Source of the DNA: Desmodus rotundus
Taxonomy: Eukaryota; Chordata; Mammalia; Chiroptera; Phyllostomidae
NCBI RefSeq assembly: GCF_022682495.2
Contig: NC_071393.1
Coordinates: 98,693,010-98,757,009 of the forward strand
Reading direction: 5' to 3'
Length of the DNA: 64,000 nucleotides
Part shown: positions 13,501 through 25,500 of the stretch, piece by piece
How positions within the stretch are numbered: the stretch's first letter is position 1
Layout: the number at the start of each line of letters is the position of its first letter
Notes under the pieces: model-generated
Seen by the model: the letters and a program-made list of their open reading frames with translations, nothing else
What the model was told of the DNA's origin: nothing
Database searches by the model: none
Made by a program: the position numbers and the translations under genes

Positions 13501-16500
13501 TCTTAGCTGTTCTATTAGCTGTTCTGTTCATGGTGGGTACTTGAACACAAAAGTTGCTGTATTTAGCATCAGAAGATCACACCTGAGAGGTTCTGGAGGA
13601 GTTACAGAAGCTGAAGTCCATCAGGGATGAAAAGACTCTCCCAACATACACTTTCATTAAGACACAAGTAGCAGGATTTTGCCCAGACTCAGGCCTCTAC
13701 TCTTCATTTATACATGAAGTCAGAGTCTCGCTTTTTACAGTAAATCTCACTGGGAGTCAGTAGGTAAGATAAAACAAGACTTTAAGAAATATACTATCAG
13801 TGACAAAATCAGCTCTGCCCAAGAACTTTCTGTGTGTTCCCAGATGGTAACTAGAAACTATCTTATTAAAAACTAAGGAATCATTTAATTTCTTAGCACC
13901 AAATAATAATGCCTAGGGTGTTAAAAATAGTTGGAGAAGGAAGATACCAGACTTAAAAGTGTTCTCCAAATAACCAAGGCTAACCTTCTAAGATGTTGAG
14001 ACATATTTTACCCATTCTTTTTCATAAAGAAATATCTCAGATACATTCCACATACTGAGGGTTATTAAACAGACTTTGTATAATAAAATGATATCCTTCC
14101 TGACAGCAAGATGAATATTACAAACACTGCAATAACCAAAGTGTGCAAATTACTTGCCTCCCTGAAACCGTGTATGTAAAAATTTTGTGCATGTGAACGT
14201 ACATTTTACTGGGGGAAATGTGCTAAATTCTCACAGGGACCCACGAAAGTGTCTAAAACCGACTGACCAAGACGGGAAGTAGCCTCAGCCTCAGATGCCT
14301 GGCCCCCAGGGCTGTGATGTTCCAGGCAGCATTTTCCTTCTTGCTTTTCATGGCCTTCTCTGTTTCCAGTTGTCACTCTCACCCACACTACTCTTACACC
14401 TTTCCTGCGGTTTCTCTCTCTCTCTCTCTCCTCTAGCTACTTTTCCTCCTCTCTTTTGGCTCACCTTTTTGACTCTGCCTCTTCTCTTCCGGGGTGAGAA
14501 TAGGTATTGCTTGCATTTAAAAAATGGTGCAACCTCTGATTGGCAGACCAGTCGTGGGTCTTCTAAAGTGCGGTACTTGTGGCTGGTTTCATTTCTGCTC
14601 AGTACTTGGGCCCTTTTGTTACCTTTGGGTTTGTGGGCATTCTGGGAGGTTGAGGATGCTAGATGTCTGATTGCTGATGACAGTATTGGAGCAAGCTTCC
14701 TGCAAATTGTAGTGAGCTGAACATTCACACGCACACACACATGTGTGCACACACACACATGCCCCAAACAACCTACAATCTACAGACTCCTTTCAGAAAG
14801 TTGAGGCACTTTGCCTCTTTTCCAATTTATATTAGTATCTAAAATGCTTGCATCCCCAGGCTGAGCTGGGGTGTGCAAGAAATATTTAGAGCTTGCTCAG
14901 CACAGCATTTTCAATCACGTTCTATAAATGGCATGCTGGTAAATGAGCCATAAAGAAAGAATCGAGAAAATGTTACTGCTTCTCCTTCACTGGTACATAT
15001 GGCAATGTGCAAAATGAAAAGCAGGGAGATGAGGGAAGCAGGCAAATCTGATTGTTGGAGAGCCGGACGTGCCTGGGCACCACGGAACCAGGAAGGAGAA
15101 CTGGAGCAACTGCTAAGTGCTGTGACAAGAACCAAATTTGAAAACTGGTCCCCCTGCCCCCAAAAGATAGGATGCTGGCTCTCAAAGTGCCTCAACATAT
15201 TGCTTTCATTTCCTAGCTGTCATGGATGCTACTTTATAGTTTAGGGTTGGGGTCAGTTAGCTTTTTACACAACTAAAACAACAGGGTCATGGAGGAGAGA
15301 TCTATTTCCAAGAAAGTTAGAAATGGCAGACACCGGATAATCTGAAAATAACTGAATCCAAAAATGTACAAATACAAAGCATGCACAGAAGCATCAACCC
15401 TCTCAAAGCTGAAAGAGATGAAAGCATTCAAACAATAGAAAACACAGCCTTATTTCCCCAAAAGGCAAGTAATAAGATTAGCAAGGCGTTGATAACTGAG
15501 AAAAGCCATCCACTCCCTCAGGCCTCCTGTCTCCGCACCGTGGAGATGCAGGTATCCATGGACGCCCACACCCGCGGTCCACACGGTGCACCTGTCCGAT
15601 TCCTTACCTCACTGCGGTCACTGGCTGGGATGTGTGAAGGCCTTGCTTCTTCTCCTTCTAGGGGCTCAATCACTGTCACCTCTGCAAACTCTTCCACAGA
15701 TTCTTGAAACTCCGGTAAGGACCTTCGCCCATAACGCTTCCCACCTCTAACATATTTGGGCTGAGCTTCTAGCGGGCAGTCTGGGCAAGGAGACAAGAGT
15801 TGGGGCCACATTACACGACAGTCTCAGCCCTCAGCTGATACTCACAGCTGCCAGACGCAGCCTCTTATACCAGCCCCAAAATAGACCACCACCATTCGCC
15901 AGCTGTGGTAGACGTGGGTGTGTGTGAGCCACCGGGTCAGATGCAGAGCACAGCTTCTAATTCTGAACGATTCCGCCGCACCCGAGTCTACCTCTGCATG
16001 TGATGTGATGGGAGAGATGCAGCACTGGCAGGGCGGGATTTCACGTAGAAGTAGAGAACGAACATCAGGACAAAGAAGGGGTCGTGCTGGTTTTGTTCAT
16101 TAAGCTGGTGTTTTGCAGGAAAGGGAGAGGGAGAGATCATACTAACAAAGAGGCACATTGGAGAAAGTCTTGGAAAATCGTGATAAAACAAACACTGCAT
16201 CAGCACTGTAAAGTTAGTATTTACACCAGTGGGTCTGGAACACGCCCCTCTCGTACCTCAGTGGCTCCTCCGCCAACCACCCCACCTTCTGGTCTATCAG
16301 TCAAGCAGGATGATGGAACAAAGAAACTGACACCATGGGTTTGAATCAATCAATGACAGTTCATCGTTTACATGAAACCTGGCATTAAGAGCTCATTATA
16401 AAATTAAAAGCTGTGGAATTAAATAGCAAACATGAAACTGCATTCAGAAAAATGGTGTATGATGTTTTTTTTCTTCTTCAAGAGCTTCAGTGTCATACAA

Positions 16501-19500
16501 AATAAAAAGAATTGTGTATAAGGAGAGAGTCACCTCTTGACATTAAAGAAGGACTTCAGCATTCTGACGTAACATGTCACAGGTTCAACATTCACCACCA
16601 CCACCGCTGCTGCCGCCACCGCCACCGCCACCGCCACCGCCACCGCCACCACTACTACAAACTAACCTTTTTCTACAAAGGATCACTTTAAAGCAATAAA
16701 ATAAATACTTCACTCCATGCAAATGTCATCTTAGATACAGGGTTTGTTGGGGTTATTTTTGGTGGCAACTTGCACAGAATTAGGAGAACGAAATACCCCA
16801 TTATATACAAAAGACTGGCAATGCTTGGATTCTTGTCATCCGCACAGACATAGTGTCTCTCTGGAGAACATAAGATGTGTTCTGTTTGTACACGACAGCC
16901 CTAACGAGGTATGTCTGAATTCCGGCATGCAGACTTGTAGAAGAGGCATGTCCACATACCAACAAAGTGAAAATGGTTGATTAGATAAGAACTAAAAGAA
17001 TAAAACCTTTTCTTTATTATCATTGAAACCATGTCAGAGGTTTGCCATTACTTGGTAGTTTCCCTAGAAGGACGGGTGACCCTGTTAGACTAGCTCTGTC
17101 CCCTCCCCGCACTGCCTGTCCTCTAGTATAAGCTCAGATTTCGCAGATGTGGTCAGAAGCATCCTGAAAATGCTCAGCAAAGCTCAGAGTGAAGTACTTA
17201 TGCTTGCCCTATAACTTCTAGCGATATTTATATCCAGCTTTTTAAAAGTCCCAGCCAAGTCATTGTATTAGGTTGAGCGATTCTCTTACAGAAGTATTAA
17301 GGCATACAAAATTTATATTGAAAATCACATGCATATTTGAAGGTACCTTTTATCAGAAGAGAGTGTGTCAGCTTGTGAGTATTCAGGATCGGCCCAGACA
17401 CCCGAGCTACTTGTTGGCAGCTGACACCCACAGATGCTAGTCAGATAAGAGGCAATGCAGAACCATCCTTAATTTATGACACATTCTTAAATTGTACCGG
17501 CAGACAACAACATACACCATTAATGATGATGGGGGCTTAGGAAAGAGGGAGAGGAACGTGGGATGTTCCCAGTGTGTGAGCACAGTCACGTCTGGAGACA
17601 GAGACGGCAGAGGAGCTCTGAATGCACGCTGCACTTTTCCCAAAGGAAAACAGGGTAGGACAAAGCAACCATGTGTTTTTCTTTAGGGGGAAAAAAACCC
17701 CACTGTAATTAATCCAAACCCACCTGCAGATGAAATGGCTCCTCAGCGGTAGATATGAAACCGTTCTTTTTCTAAGCAATGCAAGGAGCAAGGTTGTGAA
17801 CCACTAGGAACTATGGGGGTTTGAGTCAATTTGTTCACTTACTTGTTTTTCCATTGTCAGAAACTTGAACATTTTTTAAATTTATTTTATTATTGTTAAC
17901 TAATTTTGAGCAAACTTTAAGATATTTTCACAGAATGTACATACATCACAAAGTCAATTTTCAAAGAAACTTATTAAACTGTATAATCTTTTTGGAGTAA
18001 AGATATTAGCAAAAGGCATATAACTGTAATTGAATAACAACAAAAATTAAAAAAAAAGATATTAGCACACATAGAGGATAAATGGGGAATTAAGGTTTCC
18101 TCATACTGAATTTCCCAAACTGTCCACGTGGCCAGTAAAGACCCAGACTAATCACCCCAATTAAAAAGTTACTCCTTAACTCAGACTCGCACCTGTCCCT
18201 CTCTTAGAGCATCGGCATCATTACACGCTGAGTAGGGGAGAGACAGTGAAAGGAGGTCCAGAGAGAACACTGCCAACAGCACTGCTCTGCTAAGTATCTG
18301 AAACTCTATTATTTTCCTTATCAATCTCCATCGGGCCTTTAGAAGTCCGCAGCCACAGTCCACCAGGCAGGAGGCCTCCGTGGGGATTTTAAGACACTCT
18401 CACACATCCAAATTAAAGAATGCCTTACCCCTTTCCTCACCATGCCCAGTGAAGACTCGTAAAACCGCAGCCCTGGGGCAAAGTTTATCGGCTGTCTGAG
18501 TACATCCAGATATAACTTACATAGTTCAGGCTTTCCTACTGGAACGATTTTGTCTATAGATCACTTGACTTATTAAGAAATAAAATAATTTACCTGTATA
18601 GCTTCCTATAACATAAGTGTAAGTAGCTGCTCCAGTCGTGAGCTCCACAGAGAGATGGGAAATGCCAGTGAAACAAATCCAATCATAAAGGAGTGTGGTG
18701 CTTCTGGCATTTTATTTTCTTGAATATACATTTATAATTCTGCCTGGATGTCAAGCTCCTAGGTCATTTCGCATTTCTCCTATCTGTCATCACCACATAC
18801 AAATCACAGTGGGCTTTGAAGGAAAGCAGACAAGCCCAGACTGCCTAGAGGAGTCTGGGACTCCACCCCGGAGAGCTTATTGTGAGACACCTCAACCGAG
18901 TGAGGTGACTCGAGGCAGTCCTACCCGACCTAGCTCGGAAGACCTAGGCTTTACTCCATAAACCAAACACTTGGTGTGATTCAATTTCCTAAAGACCGCT
19001 GGAATAATAGGGAAGCAACGGACAGTCTTCATAGAGAAGGTGGGCAAAAAAAGAAAAAAAATCTACTTACAGTTCAAAAGACAAAAAACAAAACAAAAAA
19101 CCATTCCTTCTCGCCTTAGAAATTAAACAAAATCTGCATGCTCAGACACTACATTCTTTAAAAAAAGTTGTTACTATTTCTCTCAGAGAGGGGACGGGAG
19201 GGAGAAGAAGAGGGGCAGCCAGGGCAGACCACACATTCTTTACTCCATATTTCATCTATCCCAAGAAGAGGAACTCCAGACCTGTGATAATAACGTTCAC
19301 TTTCCAGAATGAGGATAAACCACCACACACATACATGACTTCTGACCGCAACGTCTTGTATTTATAATAAGAGAAAAATTGAAATACAGTGCCAGTGAGA
19401 ATGACCCTCAGGGGATACGCCAGCTGTGGGCAGGGAGAACAACTGACACCCACCCACCCCATCCTTCCCTGACACCCTTCCCCCACAACCCACACTCCCA

Positions 19501-22500
19501 TAGCCACAGTGTGGTGCAGAGTGCCACTCCGGAGCAGCCAAAGGCAAAGCAACGAGAACCCAAGAGGCAGCTGAAATAGTTACTCATAAGCCTAAACACT
19601 ATTTACTCAATCAATGCTTTCTTTGCAAAAACACAAGCTTAAGACCTGGAATGAAGCAGCATCCACAGCACATATATGGGAAGTTAAAGAGGAGTTTCAA
19701 AGAGGCACCACTTAACTCGTATTTATTGAAAACCTGCCATGGGCAAAGCACTATGTTGTACCTATCGAGGGATAAGATGAATATTTTATCATTTTTTAAT
19801 CCAATTTCCCTGTTCCTAAAAATGACTTGAAGGTATTTCCAAGATGAAGAGGACAGCCCCCTGCCTTTATAGTGCTGATATGCTGATTTTGGAATTGCTC
19901 CTGCAGAGCCTTGCTCTCTGCTTCCCTTCCTGTCCTGTTCAGTCAGCCTGGGAAATCACACCCAGGACTGCACCTCCTTGCAAAGGACCTCAGCAGAGGT
20001 ACTGCCAGTCTGAGGCTCTCCAAAGTACATTTCTGCCAAGTTCGCAGGAGTTCTGAAGTCTATCTCAAAATAAGAAAGCAAATACGAAGTGCAGGCAAAC
20101 CTCAGGACAAGCACCCCAGAAGCTTCCCCGGGAAAAGGCAGTTGTGCAGCAAGTGAGGACCCCCGCAGCCCACTGCTCACCCCCACCTCCTCCCCTACTC
20201 TGACCGTGCCATTACACAGGCATTACATACACAGTGAGAGTGCAAACTGATTCTACGGAGAGAAAATGGAAGAGAAAGCATCAAAGGGGAGACTGAGACA
20301 GAGAGAGATTGACAGAGATGACACAGAGAAACAGACAGAGATGGAGAAAGACAGAGAGAGACAGATCGAGACCCAGAGAGAGAGAAGGGGTTGGTGACAG
20401 AAGATGGGCAGAGACCCAGAGGCCTACGGAGGGCAGGGGGGTGGAATATCAGGAGGAACAGGTGGGGAGGGGACCAGAGCTTAACAAAGTGTGGGGAGGG
20501 GCAAGGAGGAAAGAGGCAGTAGAGGTGAGTTGCAGTGGTGGAAAGAAGAAAGTGAGGTGGGTCTGTCCCAAGAAGGGGAGGGGAGAAGAGAGGCCAAGAG
20601 AGAATGAACAACATAAAAAAGATATCTGGAAAGCATTCCAACATGACCCGCCATTCCTTCTGCCTCCCAGCATACTCCCTGCCTCTGTGGGCAGTTGTCA
20701 GGAGGCAGGGCCATCACCCCACACTTGTGTGCACACAGCCTGTCCAAGGAAGCAGCTTCTGGGATCAGGTCACAGGACTCCCAAACTACTCCTCTCTCTT
20801 TCAGGTCCTCCCTGGATGCAAGGACATCAGCTCTTATCAGTCTCAATGATGCATCTTGCTGGAACATAGCTGCTTCCAGACACAAAAGTAATGAGGGTGG
20901 CTTGGAATTTCAGAGGGGACGGTTAGCATCCCATAAGGGTGCCAGAGAGGCAACCAACCCCCAGGGGTGACTGGTCTGACTCGAAGGTCTCTCTTAGCCC
21001 TGAAGCAGCTGAAGACAGGTTAAGAGAAAATTCTTTTGAGTAGATAATGATGATGTGATTATTTCTCCAGCCTTCTCCTGGAGAAGCCGGGGATCAGAGA
21101 GAGACATCCAAATGGAGCCCCAGAGCAGGAAAGTCAGGGAGAGCCTCACAGCCCTCGATTTCGCAGTAAATTTCCCCAACCTCATTTGCCCTCATTTTTG
21201 GTAGTGGGTAAGATTAGTGGCAAATGCATAGTGACGTTATCCAGTCCGTCATCTCAGAAACCAGAGCTGCCTCCACCTCATTATTGTTCTCGTTGCTGTC
21301 TTCCTTTATCTCAGCAACAGGCTGATGTGAAAGGGACATACCAATTCTCTAAGATTCCTTGGAGAAACTGATCATTTGTCCCACATTTGGAAAACTTCTC
21401 ATACACCGAGGTTGAAATAAACTTACAACCTCAGCAGAACTCCTGAATAAACTGTTTCATTATCAAAATTCTCACCAGCCCTATTTATTTCATTTTAAAT
21501 AACATGAGTATTTTTTTGCACATGCCTATATATTATATTTTGAAAAACTATTTTATATATATTTTTTCATTAACACATGTTTTTGGATGTCTATTAGATA
21601 TGTTTCTAGAAGTGGAATTTTTAGGTTAAAGTTATAGGCTTATTCAAAATTTTTTTGAATATTTTATTGTTTATGCTCTTACAGTTGTCCCAATTTTTTC
21701 CCTTTTCCCCCCTCTCCACCCGGCCACCCCCCCACCCCTTTAGGCAATCCCCACACCATTGCCCATGTCTATGGGTCACACATATATGTTCTTTGGTTAA
21801 CCCTTTCACCTTCTTTCAACCAGTCCCTCCCTTCCCCCTCTCCTCTTATACAGCTGTCAGTCTGTTCCACGTTTCTATGACTTTGATTCTATTATGGTTG
21901 TTAGTTTATTTAGTTCATTAGATCCCACATATAAGTGAGATCATATGGTATTTGTCTTCCACTGACTGACTTATTTCACTTAGCATAATAGTCTCCAGGT
22001 CCATCTATGCTGTTGCAAAAGGTAAGAGTTCCTTCTTTTTTACAGCTGTGTGGTATTCCATTGTGTAAATGTACCACTGCTTTTTTAACCACTCATCTAC
22101 TGATGGGTAATTAGGCTGTTTCTAGATCTTGGCTATTGTAAACAATACTGCTATTAACATAGGGGTGCATACATTTTTTGCATTGATATTTCAGGATTCT
22201 TAGAATACATTCCCAGAAGTTGGGTCACTGGATCAAAAGGCAGTTCCATTTTAATTTTTTGAGGAAGCTCCATACTGTTTTCCACAGTGGCTGCACCAGT
22301 CTGCATTCCCACCAACAGTGCACTAGGGTTCCCTTTTCTTGACATCCTCACCAGCACTTATTTGTTGATTTATTAATGATGGTCATTTTGACAGGCATGA
22401 GGTGATATGGATCAATGGAACAGAACAGACAGTCCAGAAATAAGCCCACACCTTTATGGTCAATTAATACTTGGCAAAGGAGGCAAGAGCATACAATGGT

Positions 22501-25500
22501 GTAAAGACAGTCTATTTAGGTAATGATGTTGGGAGATCTGGACAGGTGCATGCAAAAAATGAAACTAGACCACCAACTTACACCATACACCAGAATAAAC
22601 TCAAAATGGATAAAAGACTTAAACATAAGTTGCAATACCATGAAAATCCTAGAGGAAAACATAGGCAGTAAAATTTCAGATATTGCATGTAGCAGTATTT
22701 TCACCAATATATCTCCTACGGCAAGGGAAACAAGGGACTACATCAAATTGAAAAGCTTCTGCACAGCTAAAGAAACCATCGTCAAAATGAAAAGGGAACC
22801 CACTATATGGTAAGAACATTATTTGCCAATAATACATTGGATAAGGGTTTAATTTTCAAAATAGATAAAGAAGTTATATGAGTCAACACCAGGAAGACTG
22901 ACAATCCAATTAAAAAATGGGCAAAGGACCTGAATAGGTAGATACTTCTCCAAGGAGGACATACAGAGGGCCCATAGACATATGAAAAAAAAATGCTCAA
23001 CATCACTAGCCATCAAAGAGATGCAAATTAAAACCACGAGATATTTTTATATTTTTTAAAGATTGACTTTTAGTTTAATAGCTGCTTAGTCTTTGATTAA
23101 CAAATACATCATAATTTGCCTAACAAATACATTGTCAAATATTTATGCTTGATATAGTTGTTCACTATTTTTAAAATTTTCATTTATTTATTTTTAGAGA
23201 GAGGGGAAGGGAAGGAGAAAGAGAGGGAGAGAAACATCAAATGTGTGGTTGCCTTTCATGCACCCCCTACCAGGGATCTGGCCAGCAACCCAGGCATGTG
23301 TCCTGACTGGGAATCAAACTGGCAACCCTTTGGTTCATAGGCCAGCACTCAGTCCACTGAGCCACACCAGCCAGGGCTGTTCACTATTTTAAATGACTAT
23401 CTGTATACATAAATCTTTGTGCACGTCTGTAATTATTTCTATAGTATAAAATCTGAGAGTAGCATTGATTAGCCAAAAGCATTTTTATCGTTTTTGGTGC
23501 CTACTGCTTTACCTGACCAAACTGGACATGAGTGTTTCCTGTTCCCCCTGACCTCATGAACTTACTCCCCACACCCTCCTCTGTTGGTGGTGGTGATAGT
23601 GCTGGGGGTTTTATTTTGCTTTTAATTTGTAGAGAAATGTTCGGGTCCTCATTGCTGGCATCTCTTAGATACCAAGGGAACAGGAGACTACATTCTTCCT
23701 TATCTTACTCAGCCAAAGAGAGGACAGTAGAACACGCCTATTGGGCCATCTGTGTAATAACTCCTAAAAAGTAGGAGGGCCTGGCTCAAGGCCTATAAAT
23801 AGAGTCGCAAACACAAATCTTCAATCTTTGCAATTCGGGATTGCAAGTCCAATGTCTGTTCATCAGGCCGGCTTCAATGCAAATTAGCTGAGTGAATGAA
23901 AGGTATCTGTGTATTATAGTCATAGCTTCCTCAAAATATAAGGGAAATAATTAAAATTAGGGTGGGATCTGGAATTAGGAACATTTACTACAAAAAACCC
24001 AAAACCCAATCATCTGCACCAAAACCATGCCTAGTCTTGTTTTTCTAATGATTTGACTTTTCCAAATGCACGTTTTTTTCCCCTCACCAGATAAACAAAG
24101 GGAAGATATTTTACATTAACCATATCAGGGGAAAAAAGGGCTAACTGCATTATGCTAACACTGACTACAAACAAATCTAATACAAGATGCATCAGATAAG
24201 GACAAAAACCTCTGGGGAGCAGATCCAGACAGCGAGTTGGTGCCGTGGAGCTGACTGCTGGCGCCAGCATTTCCATCACAAAAACCCTATAATCCAAGGA
24301 CGTAGCAAATTGAATAAATGACTAATAATTAGGTTGTTGTCCCTTCCTTATTCCAGGAAAATAATTTAAAGATTAAATCGTACATGTAGATATGAGGGAG
24401 TTATGCCACTGGCCATGCTAATCAGTTTGGAATTTGCAAAAGATTCCCTATAACCACAATCCATTTTTCTGCCCTTATCTGAATTTCAGTATTTTTCATT
24501 GTATTTTTGTATTATTGTGGTTATATTTGCTTTTTTAAAGAAAACACTCTCTCCTAAGATTTAGAATCATGAATATCAGAGTTAAAAGTATGCTGAAAGT
24601 AATCTAGTCCATTGCCTCTAATTTCAAAAATGAAGAAACTGGCCCTGGCTGGTGTAGCTAAGTTGGTTGGAGCATAGTCCTGTAAACCAAAAGGTTGCAG
24701 GTTCGACTCCTGGTCAGGGCACATACCAAGGATGTGGGTTCGGTATCCGGTCAAGCGTGTATGAAGCAAATGATTAATGTTTCTCTCTCACATCAGTGTT
24801 TCTCTCCTTCCCTCTTTCTCCCTTCCCCTTTCTCTCTAAAATCAATAAGCATGTCCTTGGGTGAGGATAAAATAAATAAAAAGAAATTATACCTCAGAGA
24901 AGTTATAAATAGCTGAACCCAAGACTATGGACATAATGACTTAACTCCTCTCAAATACTGTTTTGGCTTTGTATTTGTATTATTTATATATAACTGCCTT
25001 TCATTAGGGGTACATGAAAGTATGTCACGTACTGGGCATTTCTCCCTAGGAAACAAAATGCTCCAGTGTCAATGTATGTTAGGTAAAATCTTACAGAAAC
25101 AGAAAGCTAAGTTTTTTCATAAACTTAGATAAGGTCATTTAGATATTAGAAGACAACACAATGAAATCTTGGAGCAGAATGAATTTTAAGTGTTTTTTAG
25201 TACAACCACTTTTACATGCAAAGTGACCACCAAAGACCATGGAGGTCATGGAGTATAAGGCCACCCAATTAGAAGGGCAGACACAGCATTTCATAACTCT
25301 TGGCTCAAGGCTCTTCCCACCATATCAAGCTGGCTTTTCTATATTATGATCTGGTATAGCATCTGGTATTTTTAATGTATAAAAATCTTAGATGCTACAA
25401 AATACCGATTCATGACTCTGTACCCACTATGGTCTCCTGTGCTTTCAGTCACCTTCCAAAGTCGAATAGGTCCACTGATTTCAAAAGGCAAGACAAATAC

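Larger units (their letters stand above)
2881..15607 (-). other. NIN: NIN intron between coding exons 3 and 4
   Basis: A 12.7-kb intron with an L2 relic (3160-3500), MIRs (5395-5580, 7705-7905), a LINE-like relic (5960-6420) and a VES copy (8110-8352). A GC-rich unassigned block lies at about 8400-8930, with a CT/CA repeat pair at 14.4 and 14.7 kb. The open frames here match no family I recognise. Confidence 0.8.

Noticed and set aside
14348..14767. 139- and 141-codon opposing open frames
   Set aside because: They share the CT and CA microsatellite tracts, and neither resembles a known protein.
20195..20644. 149-codon minus-strand open frame (Ser/Leu/Pro-rich)
   Set aside because: Antisense shadow of the GA-rich tract.
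20309..20869. 186-codon plus-strand open frame
   Set aside because: Its first half is translated GA/CAGAGA low-complexity repeat.
22523..22813. 96-codon open frame with L1 ORF2 similarity
   Set aside because: A fragment of a dead, inverted L1. Frame breaks and truncation exclude a functional product.
24642..24730. tRNA-like head with A and B boxes
   Set aside because: It is the promoter head of a VES SINE, not a tRNA gene: it continues into the VES body and A-tail.
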